Shown: positions 43,445 through 53,654 of the stretch, one piece after another
Layout of the letters: each line of letters opens with the position of its first letter
Position numbering within the stretch: the stretch's first letter is position 1
From: Oegoconia quadripuncta
Lineage: Eukaryota; Arthropoda; Insecta; Lepidoptera; Autostichidae
Length of the DNA: 64,000 nucleotides
Direction of reading: 5' to 3'
Assembly (NCBI GenBank): GCA_949316235.1
Contig: OX438741.1
Coordinates: forward strand, 19,779,124-19,843,123
Position numbers and translations under genes: made by a program
Notes under the pieces: model-generated
The model's database searches: none
Told to the model about the DNA's origin: nothing
What the model saw: the letters and a program-made list of their open reading frames with translations, nothing else

Positions 43445-44098
43445 AATTAGCTAAGCTAGACATAATTCAGAACCGCTTTATATAATTGCTGTCTTATAGA
43501 GTGTCTACGCCAATCTGCTAACATCGAAACGGCAGACGAGTTTAACGTTTTGTTAACTATACTGCACCACACATTCATACCTACACTCCATTCATACATA
43601 CACTCACACATGCAATTCTAACCAATCGCACCGTTCGTCATACCACACCTCCACATCATCAACTGTCACTAACACACAAAATATACTACCTACTACCACC
43701 ACAGCACATCAAGTTTATACAAATTCAATAAACTATGGTAAATTTAATCACCACAGTTTTTCTCCTTGTTCCATCGTGAACATAGAGGTATATTAGAGAT
43801 GTAATTTTGTATAATTAAGCCGAAATAAAAAGAGCGCTTTTTTTAGAAAATCCAATTTTTTATTTGTATCTTAATAACAATAAATACTAACTGATATTTA
43901 ATTACGTAGAGTTTTGTTAAACACAGTTAACTTATTGATGGATAAAAAATTAAGCATGTCATAGTTAGGCGTGCATGTGTTTTAGCTGAAAATGTCGTCG
44001 GGCTGCATTGCTCAAGAAATAAAAATGAGAAATAATATTTTGTAACGATAATATCCCTAAATATTTTGAATTTAAAGAAACACCCATCAATTGAGCAT
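43445..44098. other. No gene; C/A-rich strand-biased stretch
   Basis: 43560-43740 is rich in C and A with few G on the plus strand (cacacctccacatcatcaac). No long frame. The rest is AT-rich. Confidence 0.45.
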
Positions 44099-44099
44099 T

Positions 44100-44222
44100 T
44101 TTTTTAATAAATAAATAATAATAAATATCCCTAAGGATATGTCTTAACATACACACAGCGCCATATAGTTCCACAGTAAGCAACTTATAGGCTTGTGTTG
44201 TGGACCCCAGATGGTATCATAT
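44100..44222 (-). repeat. SINE-C 3' body
   Basis: aataaatatccctaaggata, cagcgccatatagttccaca, ttgtgttgtggaccccagat is the reverse of the SINE-C 3' half. The tRNA-like head is absent. Confidence 0.75.
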
Positions 44223-44224
44223 CA

Positions 44225-44745
44225 TAAGAAACACATCTTTCAACTTTAGCTTATTTAGTTACTTAGTCCTTGCGTTCTTACAGAGGCTTAATTTTTAACA
44301 ACTGTTACTACATTTACAACACTTAATTAAAATGTTTCAAGAAAATCACGATTATTCGTTTTTCTGAGGTCACATAAATACAAAAATAACATCTTAAACA
44401 CAGTCACATGTTTCGTAATAATAAGTAATAACACATTCGGCAGGAAACCGCGAAAGAATAAATTACCCATTCAAACCGAGACAGTGGAAATCCCGGCGAT
44501 GTAATGCATATCTTAAGAGTTGAGAGACTAACGAAATCTCAAGCAATGACCTAGAAAATTCAATTACCACGAGCTAGTGTTGCAAACGACTCGAGTATTG
44601 CTTGCATCTCGATTTTGTGGACTCGAGCCTCGTGACACAATAGTGCTCGTGAAGTTAGTTCAGTCAACGAGAACGTGAAGGTACCAATTGCGAGTCCAAA
44701 TATCGGTTCCTGAAAATACCTGTATAAAATTAATCCCAACTTTTC
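44225..44745. other. No recognised gene or repeat
   Basis: AT-rich. The small minus frame at 44560-44748 has no motif. Confidence 0.4.
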
Positions 44746-44747
44746 CA

Positions 44748-45010
44748 AATATTCGAAAGTTTGTATGTGTGTATCTTTGTTACCTCTTCACGCCTAAACT
44801 GTTGGACAGATTTGGTTGAAATTTGATTTGTTGAGATTTGGACCTGGATTGACATATGAGCTACTTTTTATCGAGAAGAAGTAACTCTGGTTCCTGTGGG
44901 ATAGGTATTATTAGTGGGATTGCTTTTGAGTCATAGAGTGAGATAGATGATTGCGGTTGCGGTAGTAGGACGAATTCTATGTGGACGAAGTCGCGGGTAA
45001 CAGCTAGTAT
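44748..45010 (+). repeat. Variant of the ATTATAAATG-type repeat
   Basis: cgaaagtttgtatgtgtgta, gttggacagatttggttgaa, then gacgaagtcgcgggtaacag with ctagt at the end. It belongs to the broad class with an AGCTAGT end but is not the same subfamily as 29672. Confidence 0.55.
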
Positions 45011-45181
45011 TTAAAATAAATAAATACAATCAAGAACTGTTAAATCTCGTTACACAAGGACTCAAGTCAAATTAGCACTAGCCTCAGTTCAATGATTCTC
45101 TATTTCTCATAAAGACAGCAGTCACTTACATGAGAAAAAGGATAATTAATAATAGTTGGTAACTAAATTAAATGGTTAGCC

Positions 45182-45320
45182 TTCGTTCTTTGTATACCCT
45201 AAAATGTAGGTATAATATCTTATGTAGGACCTGTACCTAGTGCGGTTTACATTTTCGTTCTTTGTAAACCCTAAAATGCAGGTCTAATATCTTATGTAGG
45301 ATCTGTACTTAGTGCGGTTG
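45182..45320 (+). repeat. Tandem duplication, ~70-bp unit x2
   Basis: ttcgttctttgtataccct and ttcgttctttgtaaaccct start units at 45182 and 45254. Both continue taatatcttatgtagga and tagtgcggtt. Confidence 0.88.
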
Positions 45321-45324
45321 ACCG

Positions 45325-46015
45325 ATGCAATTTACTTTTTGTGACCTTAAAAATATTTTGTGGTTATAAAACCATTCGCACTTTTCTAGCTCTATCCTTA
45401 CCTAGAGTTGCTTATGAAGACGGATCTGTGGCTTAATTTTTTGAAGAGTTTGTAAGAGAGGCCTTGCTGTGCAGAACATCTTACGTCCGCATACTCAAAC
45501 GCTGATTCAAAGTGACATCATGATATTTAAGAAGGCCATATTCAATAACAGGACTGGAAGACTCGAGTCTTTTTCAACACTATCGCGATCTCACAATTCA
45601 CGCATTCTAATGTGCTCGGTGGCTGGGGTGTTACGGAATCTAATCAAACTTTATGGTTGCCCTTGCGGTTTTTGCCGGTGTACCTTGCATCGGGGGGGAT
45701 TTATATGGACCGTGTAGGGGGGTGAGGTAGCGGGGTTGGGCTTGAATGGCAGCCGTCAGTCAATAGCAGTTTTAAAGGGGCTCGTATTGTGTTCGTTTTT
45801 TGGTTCGAAAAAAGAGTTGTTGTAAGAGTTATGGTCTGGAAAAGGCCGCAGGCAATCGATGGATATGTGCAGAGAGTTTAAGATGGCTTGGGGTGGCAGA
45901 CATATATTTAGAAGTGGTATTAATAAATACAGAGAAAACTGAGGCGTAGATGACCAATCTATTCTACACACGACACAGCATGCAACACACCGGTGGCAGA
46001 CGATTTTTAACTCTC
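45325..46015. other. Unassigned, GC-richer patch
   Basis: The frame at 45469-45717 (start MQNILRPHTQTLIQSDIMIF) has no known motif. A G-rich stretch (gtaggggggtgaggtagcgg) is near 45713. Possibly an old mobile element; no ends seen. Confidence 0.4.
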
Positions 46016-46017
46016 AA

Positions 46018-46215
46018 AGCAATTGACTTGGTGTAGTGGCTAGACAGCGTATTGCTATACGAACAGGTCGCGGATACGAATCCGAGTTAAGGATGTTGTC
46101 TTTTATACTATATATATTTATTTACGAATAATAATGTATTTGTATATCAACCATCTAGTATTTTTAATACGAGCCTAGTTGCTTAGTGTGAAACTAGATA
46201 GCGCATAAGTTAAAG
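46018..46215 (+). repeat. SINE-C, diverged copy
   Basis: gacttggtgtagtggctaga (box A), ggtcgcggatacgaatccga (box B), then ccatctagtatttttaatac and gaaactagatagcg. Confidence 0.75.
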
Positions 46216-46224
46216 TTTCCATAC

Positions 46225-46254
46225 ATACTTTCATACATACATACATACATAATG
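46225..46254 (-). repeat. CATA microsatellite at the 3' end of the RTE-like element
   Basis: Tandem cata units directly next to the final stop of the RTE-like frame. Short tandem tails are usual at RTE 3' ends. Confidence 0.8.
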
Positions 46255-47198
46255 TCACGCCTGTTTCCCGTAGGGGTAGGCAGAGACCACAGACTTCCAC
46301 TTGCTACGATCCTGACACACCTCTTCTGCTTCCTTCACTCTCATAAGGTTGTTCATTCAAGCTCGTCGGTTTAGGGTACTCTTGACTTGGCCTTTCTTTA
46401 AGACGTCCCCGATTTGATCATGGTACGTTCGCCGTGGTCTTCCCCTACCAACACTACCATCCACATTCGCTTTGTATATCTCTTTCGTAAGTCTTCTTTC
46501 ATTCATCCTCTCCACATGTCCAAACCATCTCAGTATACCTTTTTCAATCTTTGTCACTACATCTTCATTCACACTGCTTAACTCCCTAATTACACTATTT
46601 CTGATTCTATCTTTCAGAGTCACCCCATTCATACTTCTCAATGATCTCATTTCCACTGCATTTATTCTACTTTCATTCTTCTTTTGCCATACCCAGCATT
46701 CACTCCCGTAAGTCAATGTTGGAACCAGCACCCCGCCATGAACAGCCAGACGAGCTTTTTTGGACACATTCTGGCTCCTCATAAAGGCATGCAGTGCTCC
46801 ATTTACCTGATTTCCGGCATTCACTCTTTTTTCGATGTCCTTCTCACACTTACCATCCCTTGTAAACAGTGAACCCAAATACACAAACTCACGCACTTGC
46901 TCCGCTTTTTCTCCGTCTATCAAAATATTGCAATCCGTCATACATACCCCTCTCTCAAATACCATAACTTTCGTTTTAATCACATTGACTTTCATTCATT
47001 TTTCTTTCAAAGCCGTATTCATATGTGTTACCATGTCTTGTAACTCCTCTTGTGACGACGCAAGGATTACTTGATCATCGGCATAGAGGAGACATTTGAC
47101 GAGTAACCCATTCATTCTCAATCCACATTCATACTCTTTCAATATTTGCAGGCAACTGTCCATGAATAGGTTAAACAGCCATGGGGACGCAACACAAC
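46255..47198 (-). pseudogene. RTE-like reverse transcriptase, 5'-truncated, nearly intact (family B)
   Basis: One minus-strand frame covers about 314 codons. It starts in the RT palm (SPWLFNLFMDSCL), has the catalytic YADD in VKCLLYADDQVILASS, then [80 protein letters not shown] and ends KWKSVVSAYPYGKQA. This is the RT and C-terminal region of an RTE-type LINE. Only two in-frame stops break it, both TGA: one between ALKEK and MKVNV (46996-46998), one after LNRRA (46357-46359). No frameshift is seen. The endonuclease and the first RT motifs are missing, replaced by an acaacacaac run at the 5' junction. Fragments of the same family occur at 36120 and 53465. Confidence 0.9.
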
Positions 47199-47204
47199 AC
47201 AACA

Positions 47205-47720
47205 CAATACATACTTTCAAGTCCAAATTAACACTAAAAATTTGCTATTTACCTCGCTTGCGTTCGATCGCTAAATTTGATACGACGTAAACACCCCAGA
47301 AGTAAATTATCGTAACTCTATACGTCTCTCCATTATAAGTTTATCCTTAGCCTTACTTCTAGCTCCCTTACGTAGTACCAAATTTAGCAATCGCATGCAA
47401 GTGAGCTAAATAACAAATTTTTAATCGAACGCAAAAATTAAGATTTAAATACAGAGGCGGTTAAAACAGTTGGCACACATCACACACTGTCATTGTTAAG
47501 GTACGTCTGAACAGAGTATTAGGATAAAGGTGAAATGAAGAAAAGGGGTTGGTATTATAGGGTGCGGTAATGTCCGGAAACTATAAAGTTTAAGGGTTAT
47601 TTCGTAAAACTTTTGTTTTTATCACGCGTACGTAAGTGTGACGTATCTAAAAATGTGAAATTGTAACGGTGCTTTGTTTATGCTTTAGGAATAATAATAG
47701 TCTGATTGTTAAGACAATCG
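47205..47720. other. No recognised gene or repeat
   Basis: AT-rich, no supported frames. Confidence 0.4.
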
Positions 47721-47723
47721 ATA

Positions 47724-47815
47724 ATCTGGTAAAAAGTAACATGTCTAATGTCATATCATGTCATGTTATGTCTATGTCATCAGTGACGATTAGACATGTT
47801 ACTTTTTACCGGATA
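47724..47815. repeat. Hairpin with ~25-bp arms
   Basis: ggtaaaaagtaacatgtcta at 47728 is the exact reverse complement of tagacatgttactttttacc at 47791. The spacer holds repeated catgtcatgttatgtc words. Confidence 0.85.
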
Positions 47816-47853
47816 CTCCATGAAGAAGAGTACCTAATATTTTTTTAGTAAAA

Positions 47854-48490
47854 TATTGGATGAGTTTTTTACCCTAAGGAAAAAATACGGCATATTAGGT
47901 AGTGAAACAGAAGGTACTGGCATACGTAGTATAATAATTTTTTTCAAAACCATCATCGACGCACGCTCCGGCCGGAGATTGCGATGCGAGATATGCGACT
48001 GGCGGAATTCGTATGGTTCCTATCATGGGAAATTTATTTGGAATTATTTAATTTAATGATGTAATTATGTGGAATAGGCCACAAGCGCGACCGTCAAATG
48101 ACACTACGCTTTATTCGATGATGGTTTTGAAAATATAAAAAAAACTACGGGTACCTAGGCCAATACCTTTGTGGCGTATTGGCCACTAACATTTAAACCG
48201 CGCCTATGGAAACTCTTTGGTCGGGCCCTCGAAATTCAAAAATAAAATTGAGGCAGACGTCATGAGCGATATTTCAATGTACGATTTTCCTAGTTAGTTT
48301 TTAGTTAATTAATTGCTTGAATGTTTGGTGGTGTACCGTTCATGTGGAGAGCTGAATACACATACATTATTAAGAAGAGTTGGTTGTGTCATTCCTCAAA
48401 GAATCCCCGCAACCAAGACCCCTTCACCTTCTATTTCACTTACCTAATATGCCTTATTCTTTTCCATACGAAAAAAACTCACCGTTATAT
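47854..48490. mobile_element. MITE T6 copy split by a 256-bp insertion
   Basis: Left part from ggatgagttttttaccctaa to gccaataccttt, right part from accttctatttcacttacct to aaactcaccgttata. In the intact copy these parts are adjacent. The foreign block at about 48170-48425 sits between two acctt pentamers, a possible target duplication. Its own identity is unknown. Confidence 0.72.
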
Positions 48491-48585
48491 GCAGGTACTT
48501 ATGTTACCATCAGAAGACTAAACGGTTGGACCGAGGCTAGACGATTTTTAAATGCAAGGCGTCGGTAGATTCGTCTTCAAACTGA

Positions 48586-48797
48586 TAATATTATAAATGC
48601 GAATGTTTAGATGTTTGTTTGTTTGTTGCTCAATCACGGCGAAACGGTTGAACGGATTTGGATGAAATTTGGTATACAGTTAGAACAAACCCTGGATTGA
48701 AACATAGGATATTTTTTATCGAAAGTGAGTTCCCGCGGGATAAAAAAATTTCCGCGATAATGTAATTCTACGCAGGCGAAGCCGCGGGTGGAAAGTA
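48586..48797 (+). repeat. Lepidopteran ATTATAAATG...GTGGAAAG repeat, copy 2
   Basis: aatattataaatgcgaatgt, caatcacggcgaaacggttg, gttcccgcgggataaaaaaa, gcgaagccgcgggtggaaag. Same order as 29672-29873. Confidence 0.82.
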
Positions 48798-48823
48798 AGT
48801 AATCTATAAAGTGTCATAGGATA

Positions 48824-48864
48824 CGTTTTATGGTAAATTCGGGCGCTGAATTTACCATAAAACG
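48824..48864. repeat. Perfect 17-bp stem, 7-nt loop hairpin
   Basis: cgttttatggtaaattc, loop gggcgct, gaatttaccataaaacg. Confidence 0.93.
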
Positions 48865-49081
48865 CAGAATGCAAAATTTGCTGTACAGTTTTTTAAACAT
48901 AAATATTATATAGAAATAACATATTATTATTTGATTTGATGGATTAACCTTCTTGTACAAAAACCGTACAAACCCAATTTTTTTAGAAACTGGGTCCATT
49001 TATCACACTGGTGACTACTGAGACTGCTAAAATTGATAGCCGGTATATCGACAACTTTACATCAACTGTTTAGTAATTAGA

Positions 49082-49345
49082 TTGGCTCAATGTAAACAAC
49101 ATAGGGTTTACGAAACGGAGGTCGCGGGTTCGATCCCGAGCGGGGTACACGTTTAAGTACTCGGTTTGGTTGGTGGCATTTTAAATGTCCGCCTGGCTAA
49201 CTACCACCATCTTATCTAAATCTGCCGCCTAACAACAATTTTAATAGCCATTGTTGTGTTCCGGTTGTCGGACCTTCCACCTTATCTTTACTTAACATCA
49301 GGTGTGATTGAGGTCAAGTGCAAATCCCATTATACATAAGAAAAG
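49082..49345 (+). repeat. SINE-A with tRNA-like head
   Basis: Head ggctcaatgtaaacaacata (box A), ggtcgcgggttcgatcccga (box B), the body with an internal deletion after ccggttgtcgg, and the tail acatcaggtgtgattgaggt. Confidence 0.88.
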
Positions 49346-49646
49346 AGCGAAAACTGCGATACTATATTAAAGGACAATATCAAAAGGATACGAAGTAAAA
49401 AAAGATGGTCAAGTGTGAATAGGATTCGTGCCCCGAAGGTACCGTTCATAATTATCATTGCCATACTTTTGAAGGCTGTTTTCCCAGAAACGGCTGGAGG
49501 TATCAAGCTGAAATTAATATTGGCTTAGCAACTGCCTCCATTTGAAAATGACTGGGACCGACTATTTAACGTGCTCGCCGCAGCACTGAAACGCTAGTAT
49601 TTACCTAAATTATGTATTTATAATTATATATAAATATATGACATAC

Positions 49647-49945
49647 AAGGAGCGTCGGTGGCTCAGCGGTTAAGACGCGGTCTTCCAATTTGGGAGGCCC
49701 GAGTTCAATTCCCAGATTTAATTTAATTACTTAAGTGCATTCATCCGACTGCTCCTAAATGTTGAAAGAAAACATAGTGAGGAAACCCGCATGCCTGACA
49801 AATAAAAATTCAAAGGCGTGTGAAGGCCCCAATCCGCATTGGGCCAGCATGGTGGACTACGGCCCATACATTATATACGAGGGAAGGCCTATATCTCCGC
49901 AGTGCGATGTTTACGGGCTGATGATGCTGATAAATATATTATAAA
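49647..49945 (+). repeat. SINE-D, full-length-like
   Basis: tRNA-like head gtcggtggctcagcggttaa (box A) and cccgagttcaattccca (box B), then ggaaacccgcatgcctgaca, ccaatccgcattgggccagc, atggtggactacggccca and a gatgatgctgataaata end. Diverged relatives are at 9056 (head) and 58800 (tail). Confidence 0.82.
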
Positions 49946-49949
49946 TAGG

Positions 49950-50265
49950 TACTATATTTGAGTTAATCGTTATTTTTCTGATTTTATTTAATAAGAATCA
50001 TAAAAAGCTTTACCTTTTTACCCTGCAATTAGTATTATCTACTCCTTTTACCCAGTGGTAGCTTGGAACAAATCGCTTCCAGTGATAAGGGCACCATTGC
50101 ACCTACCTATTTTTAATTTCCATGTTTATGCTGTGACTACTGTCTACTAAAGAATATGGTTTGGATACATAGCTTGGGCATCACAAATTGAAATAGTTTA
50201 TTATAATTATAACGATTATAGAATATGAAATCGAAAATTGCAATAATTTCTTAATTTTTCATTAA
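49950..50265. other. No recognised gene or repeat
   Basis: AT-rich. Confidence 0.4.
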
Positions 50266-50269
50266 TTAT

Positions 50270-50675
50270 CGATTTATTCTATTATAATAATTGGTTCAAT
50301 AACTTAATTACCTAGGTATATTTTATTAATTGAATTCAATACGTTACGGGAATAATCTTACAAAATATTCATTTACCAATAACGTTAGTTTTAATTTGAT
50401 AACACCAAACACATTTCAAAATTCCCTCTGTTCCAGACCTACCCTCAGGTTTCAGCAGAATACCAGTGTTTTGCCCGCCTCGGGCAAATCCACGCACTGA
50501 GCTGTATACTGCGTATTTGCTGCGTACAGCCTTTTTGTATACTGCGGCACACACATAATATTTGTTGTGTCTGTACTTGTGTTTTATTGTTTTAGTTGTA
50601 TTTTTCTATGTAAAATTTGTTATGTGTGTGTACATGGATGCAAATAAATGCTTATCTATCTAATATTTGTATTGT
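50270..50675 (+). repeat. Dispersed repeat M, copy 2
   Basis: atattttattaattgaattc, gttacgggaataatc, agtgttttgcccgcctcggg, tgcggcacacacataatatt and ending caaataaatgcttatctatc. Best preserved relative of 9605-9960. Confidence 0.62.
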
Positions 50676-50679
50676 ATTA

Positions 50680-51080
50680 AAAAGCTACTACTTACGACTG
50701 ATCGCACCGAAAATGAGTATGTAACGAATCGTGAAAATATAGTACCAATTATAAACAATATTCATAAACAAATTACGTGTTAACTGACTGAAGAGAGTCT
50801 GGCAACTAATCGCGTGACCGATTTCATTATCACACCATAAACAGGGGGTTAACTGTCGACTGGTAATATTAACCCTACCGCGCTTTTAAAAATTTTTCGT
50901 CACAATCACAACCTTGTTTGAACTTGCTTGTAATTTACTTTGCTTGTGGAAACGTCGCAGATTGAGGGTTTCTCGTTTGTAAATCATATAAACAGTAGGA
51001 ATTACGAATAAACTGATGAAGTGTTTGGTAGTGTTGTAGAAGATTAGTCGGAATTATTAAGAAGGCTTAATCCAGCCATC
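50680..51080. other. No recognised gene or repeat
   Basis: AT-rich; no coding motif. Confidence 0.4.
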
Positions 51081-51084
51081 CATC

Positions 51085-51260
51085 ATTGGATGAATTAAGA
51101 TTTCTTTATAAATACAGTATAAATCAAAGATATTGCTCTGATCTACGCTCGAAAAGCCCTAAAGCTAATTATAAATAATAAGTAAATAGCTATAATTACG
51201 GTTACTTTCGAAAATTTAAAATTATTTATAAAATGGCCACTTCTTCTTATAACCAAGTTG
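51085..51260 (+). repeat. Repeat X, copy 2
   Basis: attgctctgatctacgctcg, aaaagccctaaagctaatta and ttacggttactttcgaaaat follow 1545-1660 closely and continue through taaccaagttgccaccaata into SINE-A, as at 1680-1706. Confidence 0.7.
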
Positions 51261-51270
51261 CCACCAATAA

Positions 51271-51432
51271 GCCTGACTAGCTACCACCATCTTATCTAAA
51301 TCTGCCGCCGAGCAGCATTGTTGTGTTCCGGTTGTCAGAGAGAAGATAGCCAGTCCCCCAAATAAGATGGGGTTTCCGGGTCAGTACGCTTCCACCTTCG
51401 ACCTCATCTTCACCGTTGTGCATAAAAAAAAA
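51271..51432 (+). repeat. SINE-A, truncated, joined to repeat X
   Basis: ctagctaccaccatcttatc through tccgggtcagtacgcttcca to catcttcaccgttgtgcata: the terminal catcaggtgtgattgaggtc is deleted. Confidence 0.83.
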
Positions 51433-51439
51433 CCATAAA

Positions 51440-52315
51440 ATAACCCCCATAACATACATACAGATAGACACCAGCTAAACTATAACCTCTTGGCATCGAT
51501 GGTTAAAATTACACGTTTCTTTTCCAGTGAGTAGTTTTGTCTAGACGCAAGCACACTTCAAGGAATTGGTTTTAGATTATTCACATTCTGAAAAACATCA
51601 AATATTTCATTTTGCTAAAGTCTAAATTTGAAAATACCAAAACTACAAGTTCACAGATGGATATCATATTGTGATAGGTATTTATTTTAGAAATAAAATT
51701 GTGAATCATTTAGGTAGGTGTAATTCTAATTTCCTGAACTGCTGAAAACTTCCGGGCCATTGTTTTACCAGAAACTCAATATTGAGAACTTTTTATTTAA
51801 CTGCCGATATAAAACGGTTCTTCGATTACTTTTTATTTATCAGTTGAGTGAGATTTAGATCAAAACCGGATTCAAATCTTAAAAAAAAAATGAAAATTTA
51901 AACCTCGACTAACAGAATAATGGAATCGTATCAAAACCAAAATCCGATGTTTTTGTGAGACGAATAAATAGACTAACAAAATCTTAAAATTTTATAAGGC
52001 ATTTTTTTGAATTGGATGCTAAAAAATCGTTAATATACATGCCGACGTTATAAACAAAAATAAAAGAAAATAACCATTTCTTGATAACACGCGACTTTTG
52101 TATTCAGGGAGTTCATAAAACAAAGCAAGTAGTGCACCACGCCCCCCACAAAACACAGTGAAATGAATAAAGAGGAACAAAGAGGTTTCTTCGCCCTCCA
52201 TGTTTCCTAGCGGAGTTGGGTTTTTGTTTTCATATTTTCCCCGAAACTTGCCCTGAGATGTGAAGTTATATTCAGTGGATATCTGTTTCACTAAGGGTCC
52301 TACTACACCTACAAA
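51440..52315. other. No recognised gene
   Basis: AT-rich. The 109-codon minus frame at 52019-52348 has no motif and partly overlaps the minisatellite, so it is not supported. Confidence 0.4.
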
Positions 52316-52319
52316 ATTT

Positions 52320-52515
52320 ACGTCGGTTGATGAAGATGTGCTATACAATGAACGACAATCGATGAAGGTGTGCTACATAACCGGCGTTGATAGACGAAAG
52401 TGTGCTACGCTATACATTCAAGGTCGATTAATGGTTAGCAACACAAATGACATCGATCAACGTGGATATGCTGCAACATCAGCGTCGATCGATGAAGGTG
52501 TGCCATATAATCGAT
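52320..52515 (+). repeat. Degenerate ~31-bp minisatellite (left block)
   Basis: Repeating core resembling gatcgatgaaggtgtgctac with spacers like ataaccggcgt: instances begin near 52327, 52357, 52388, 52452 (degenerate) and 52484. Confidence 0.78.
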
Positions 52516-52793
52516 CGAATTTACGACCTGTTTGGTGTAGTGGTTAGCAACTCTGACCTAATATCTCTCTATACCAAAAGGTTGCGGGTTCGAATCTCGC
52601 TAGGGGCATATGTTTGTGCGATGAATACGGACATGTGTACCCGAGTTATGGATGTTTTCATTTATAATAAGTATTACAAAAAAAATGTATTTATGCAGTA
52701 TATCAACCATCTGGTATCCACAACACAAGCATATAGTTGGTTACTGTGGAACTAGATGGCGATGTGTGTATGTCTAAGGATATTTATTTATTT
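52516..52793 (+). repeat. SINE-C inserted in the minisatellite
   Basis: Head gacctgtttggtgtagtggt (box A), ggttgcgggttcgaatctcg (box B), body with ccatctggtatccacaacac and ggaactagatggcgatgtgt, ending in a tatttattta run. Flanked by ataatcgat at 52507-52515 and 52794-52802, a likely 9-bp target duplication. Confidence 0.87.
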
Positions 52794-52885
52794 ATAATCG
52801 ATATAGATTAATGGAGGTATATTTCACAATCGGCGACGATCGATGAAAGTGTGCTACACTACCGGCGTCGTTTGATGAATTTATA
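52794..52885 (+). repeat. Minisatellite (right block)
   Basis: gacgatcgatgaaagtgtgc at 52835 and gcgtcgtttgatgaatttat continue the same ~31-bp array beyond the SINE. Confidence 0.75.
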
Positions 52886-53159
52886 CTTGCAAAGTTTAAA
52901 ATCGGTACGGCATAATAAAGTAGGTTAAAATCGAATTTATTCATATAGTTAATTATTAGGATTAAACCACATAAATAAGTGTTAAAAATGTTTGAAATAT
53001 AATTTACCTATCTATTACAAATTAGCTATTCTTTTAAAACTTAGAATATGACGCACGGGTTTTATGATTAATTAATCGAGTATGTTTATACTAAGCAAGA
53101 TATTTGTCGAGCTTATTCTAAGATAAATGCTCTATAATTTTTTAAATGGACAGTTTGGC

Positions 53160-53290
53160 TTTAGCGACCACAAGGTGGACGTATGACCTAAACGTCGCAG
53201 GAAGTCGCAGGACACAGGCCGCTTCCAACCTGTTGCTTTGAAAATCTATGATAGAGGGCTATGTTCAGCAGTGGACATCTTATGGCTGGT
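53160..53290 (+). pseudogene. RTE-like (family A) C-terminal fragment
   Basis: Reads RWTYDLNVAGSRRTQAASNL, then a stop, then KSMIEGYVQQWTSYGW, the RW.DDL..VAG..W.QAA.....WRS..EAYVQQW end of RTE LINEs. Confidence 0.75.
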
Positions 53291-53464
53291 AATGATTATA
53301 CTACCGGTAGTTAGGAGGTAAATAAAACGTAACCGTTCCGAGCAACAGTTTATTCCAAACTGACACACACATACAGTTCATACCTATACATAGGTACGCA
53401 ATAGCTGGACTACACTACAATGATAAATCCCTCAACAAAGAATGCTGGTGTTACTATGACCAGA

Positions 53465-53650
53465 AAAGTATGAATTGAGGGGTCGGTAAAGGTCGACCAA
53501 GAAGACCGTTCGTCAATCAAGTGAGTGACGTACTTACAAAAGGTCAGGTGCGATCAACCAATAACCGACGAGCGTGTATGAAGCATTAGATGAGAGGGGT
53601 AGAAGCAAAAGTAGTATGTGAGGATCGTTGCAAGTGGAAGTCAATAGATT
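53465..53650 (+). pseudogene. RTE-like (family B) C-terminal fragment, left of SINE-A
   Basis: Reads GKGRPRRPFVNQVSDVLTKG, QVRSTNNRRACMKH, stop, then VVCEDRCKWKS, matching the element at 46255. The end (STYPDGKQP, stop) resumes at 53991. Confidence 0.78.
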
Positions 53651-53654
53651 ATTA

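Noticed and set aside
49647..49720. Functional tRNA gene
   Set aside because: A and B boxes are present but arms do not pair as a full cloverleaf, and a long SINE body follows.
52019..52348. 109-codon minus-strand frame with hydrophobic segments
   Set aside because: No recognisable domain, no splice or repeat support, and it runs into the minisatellite.
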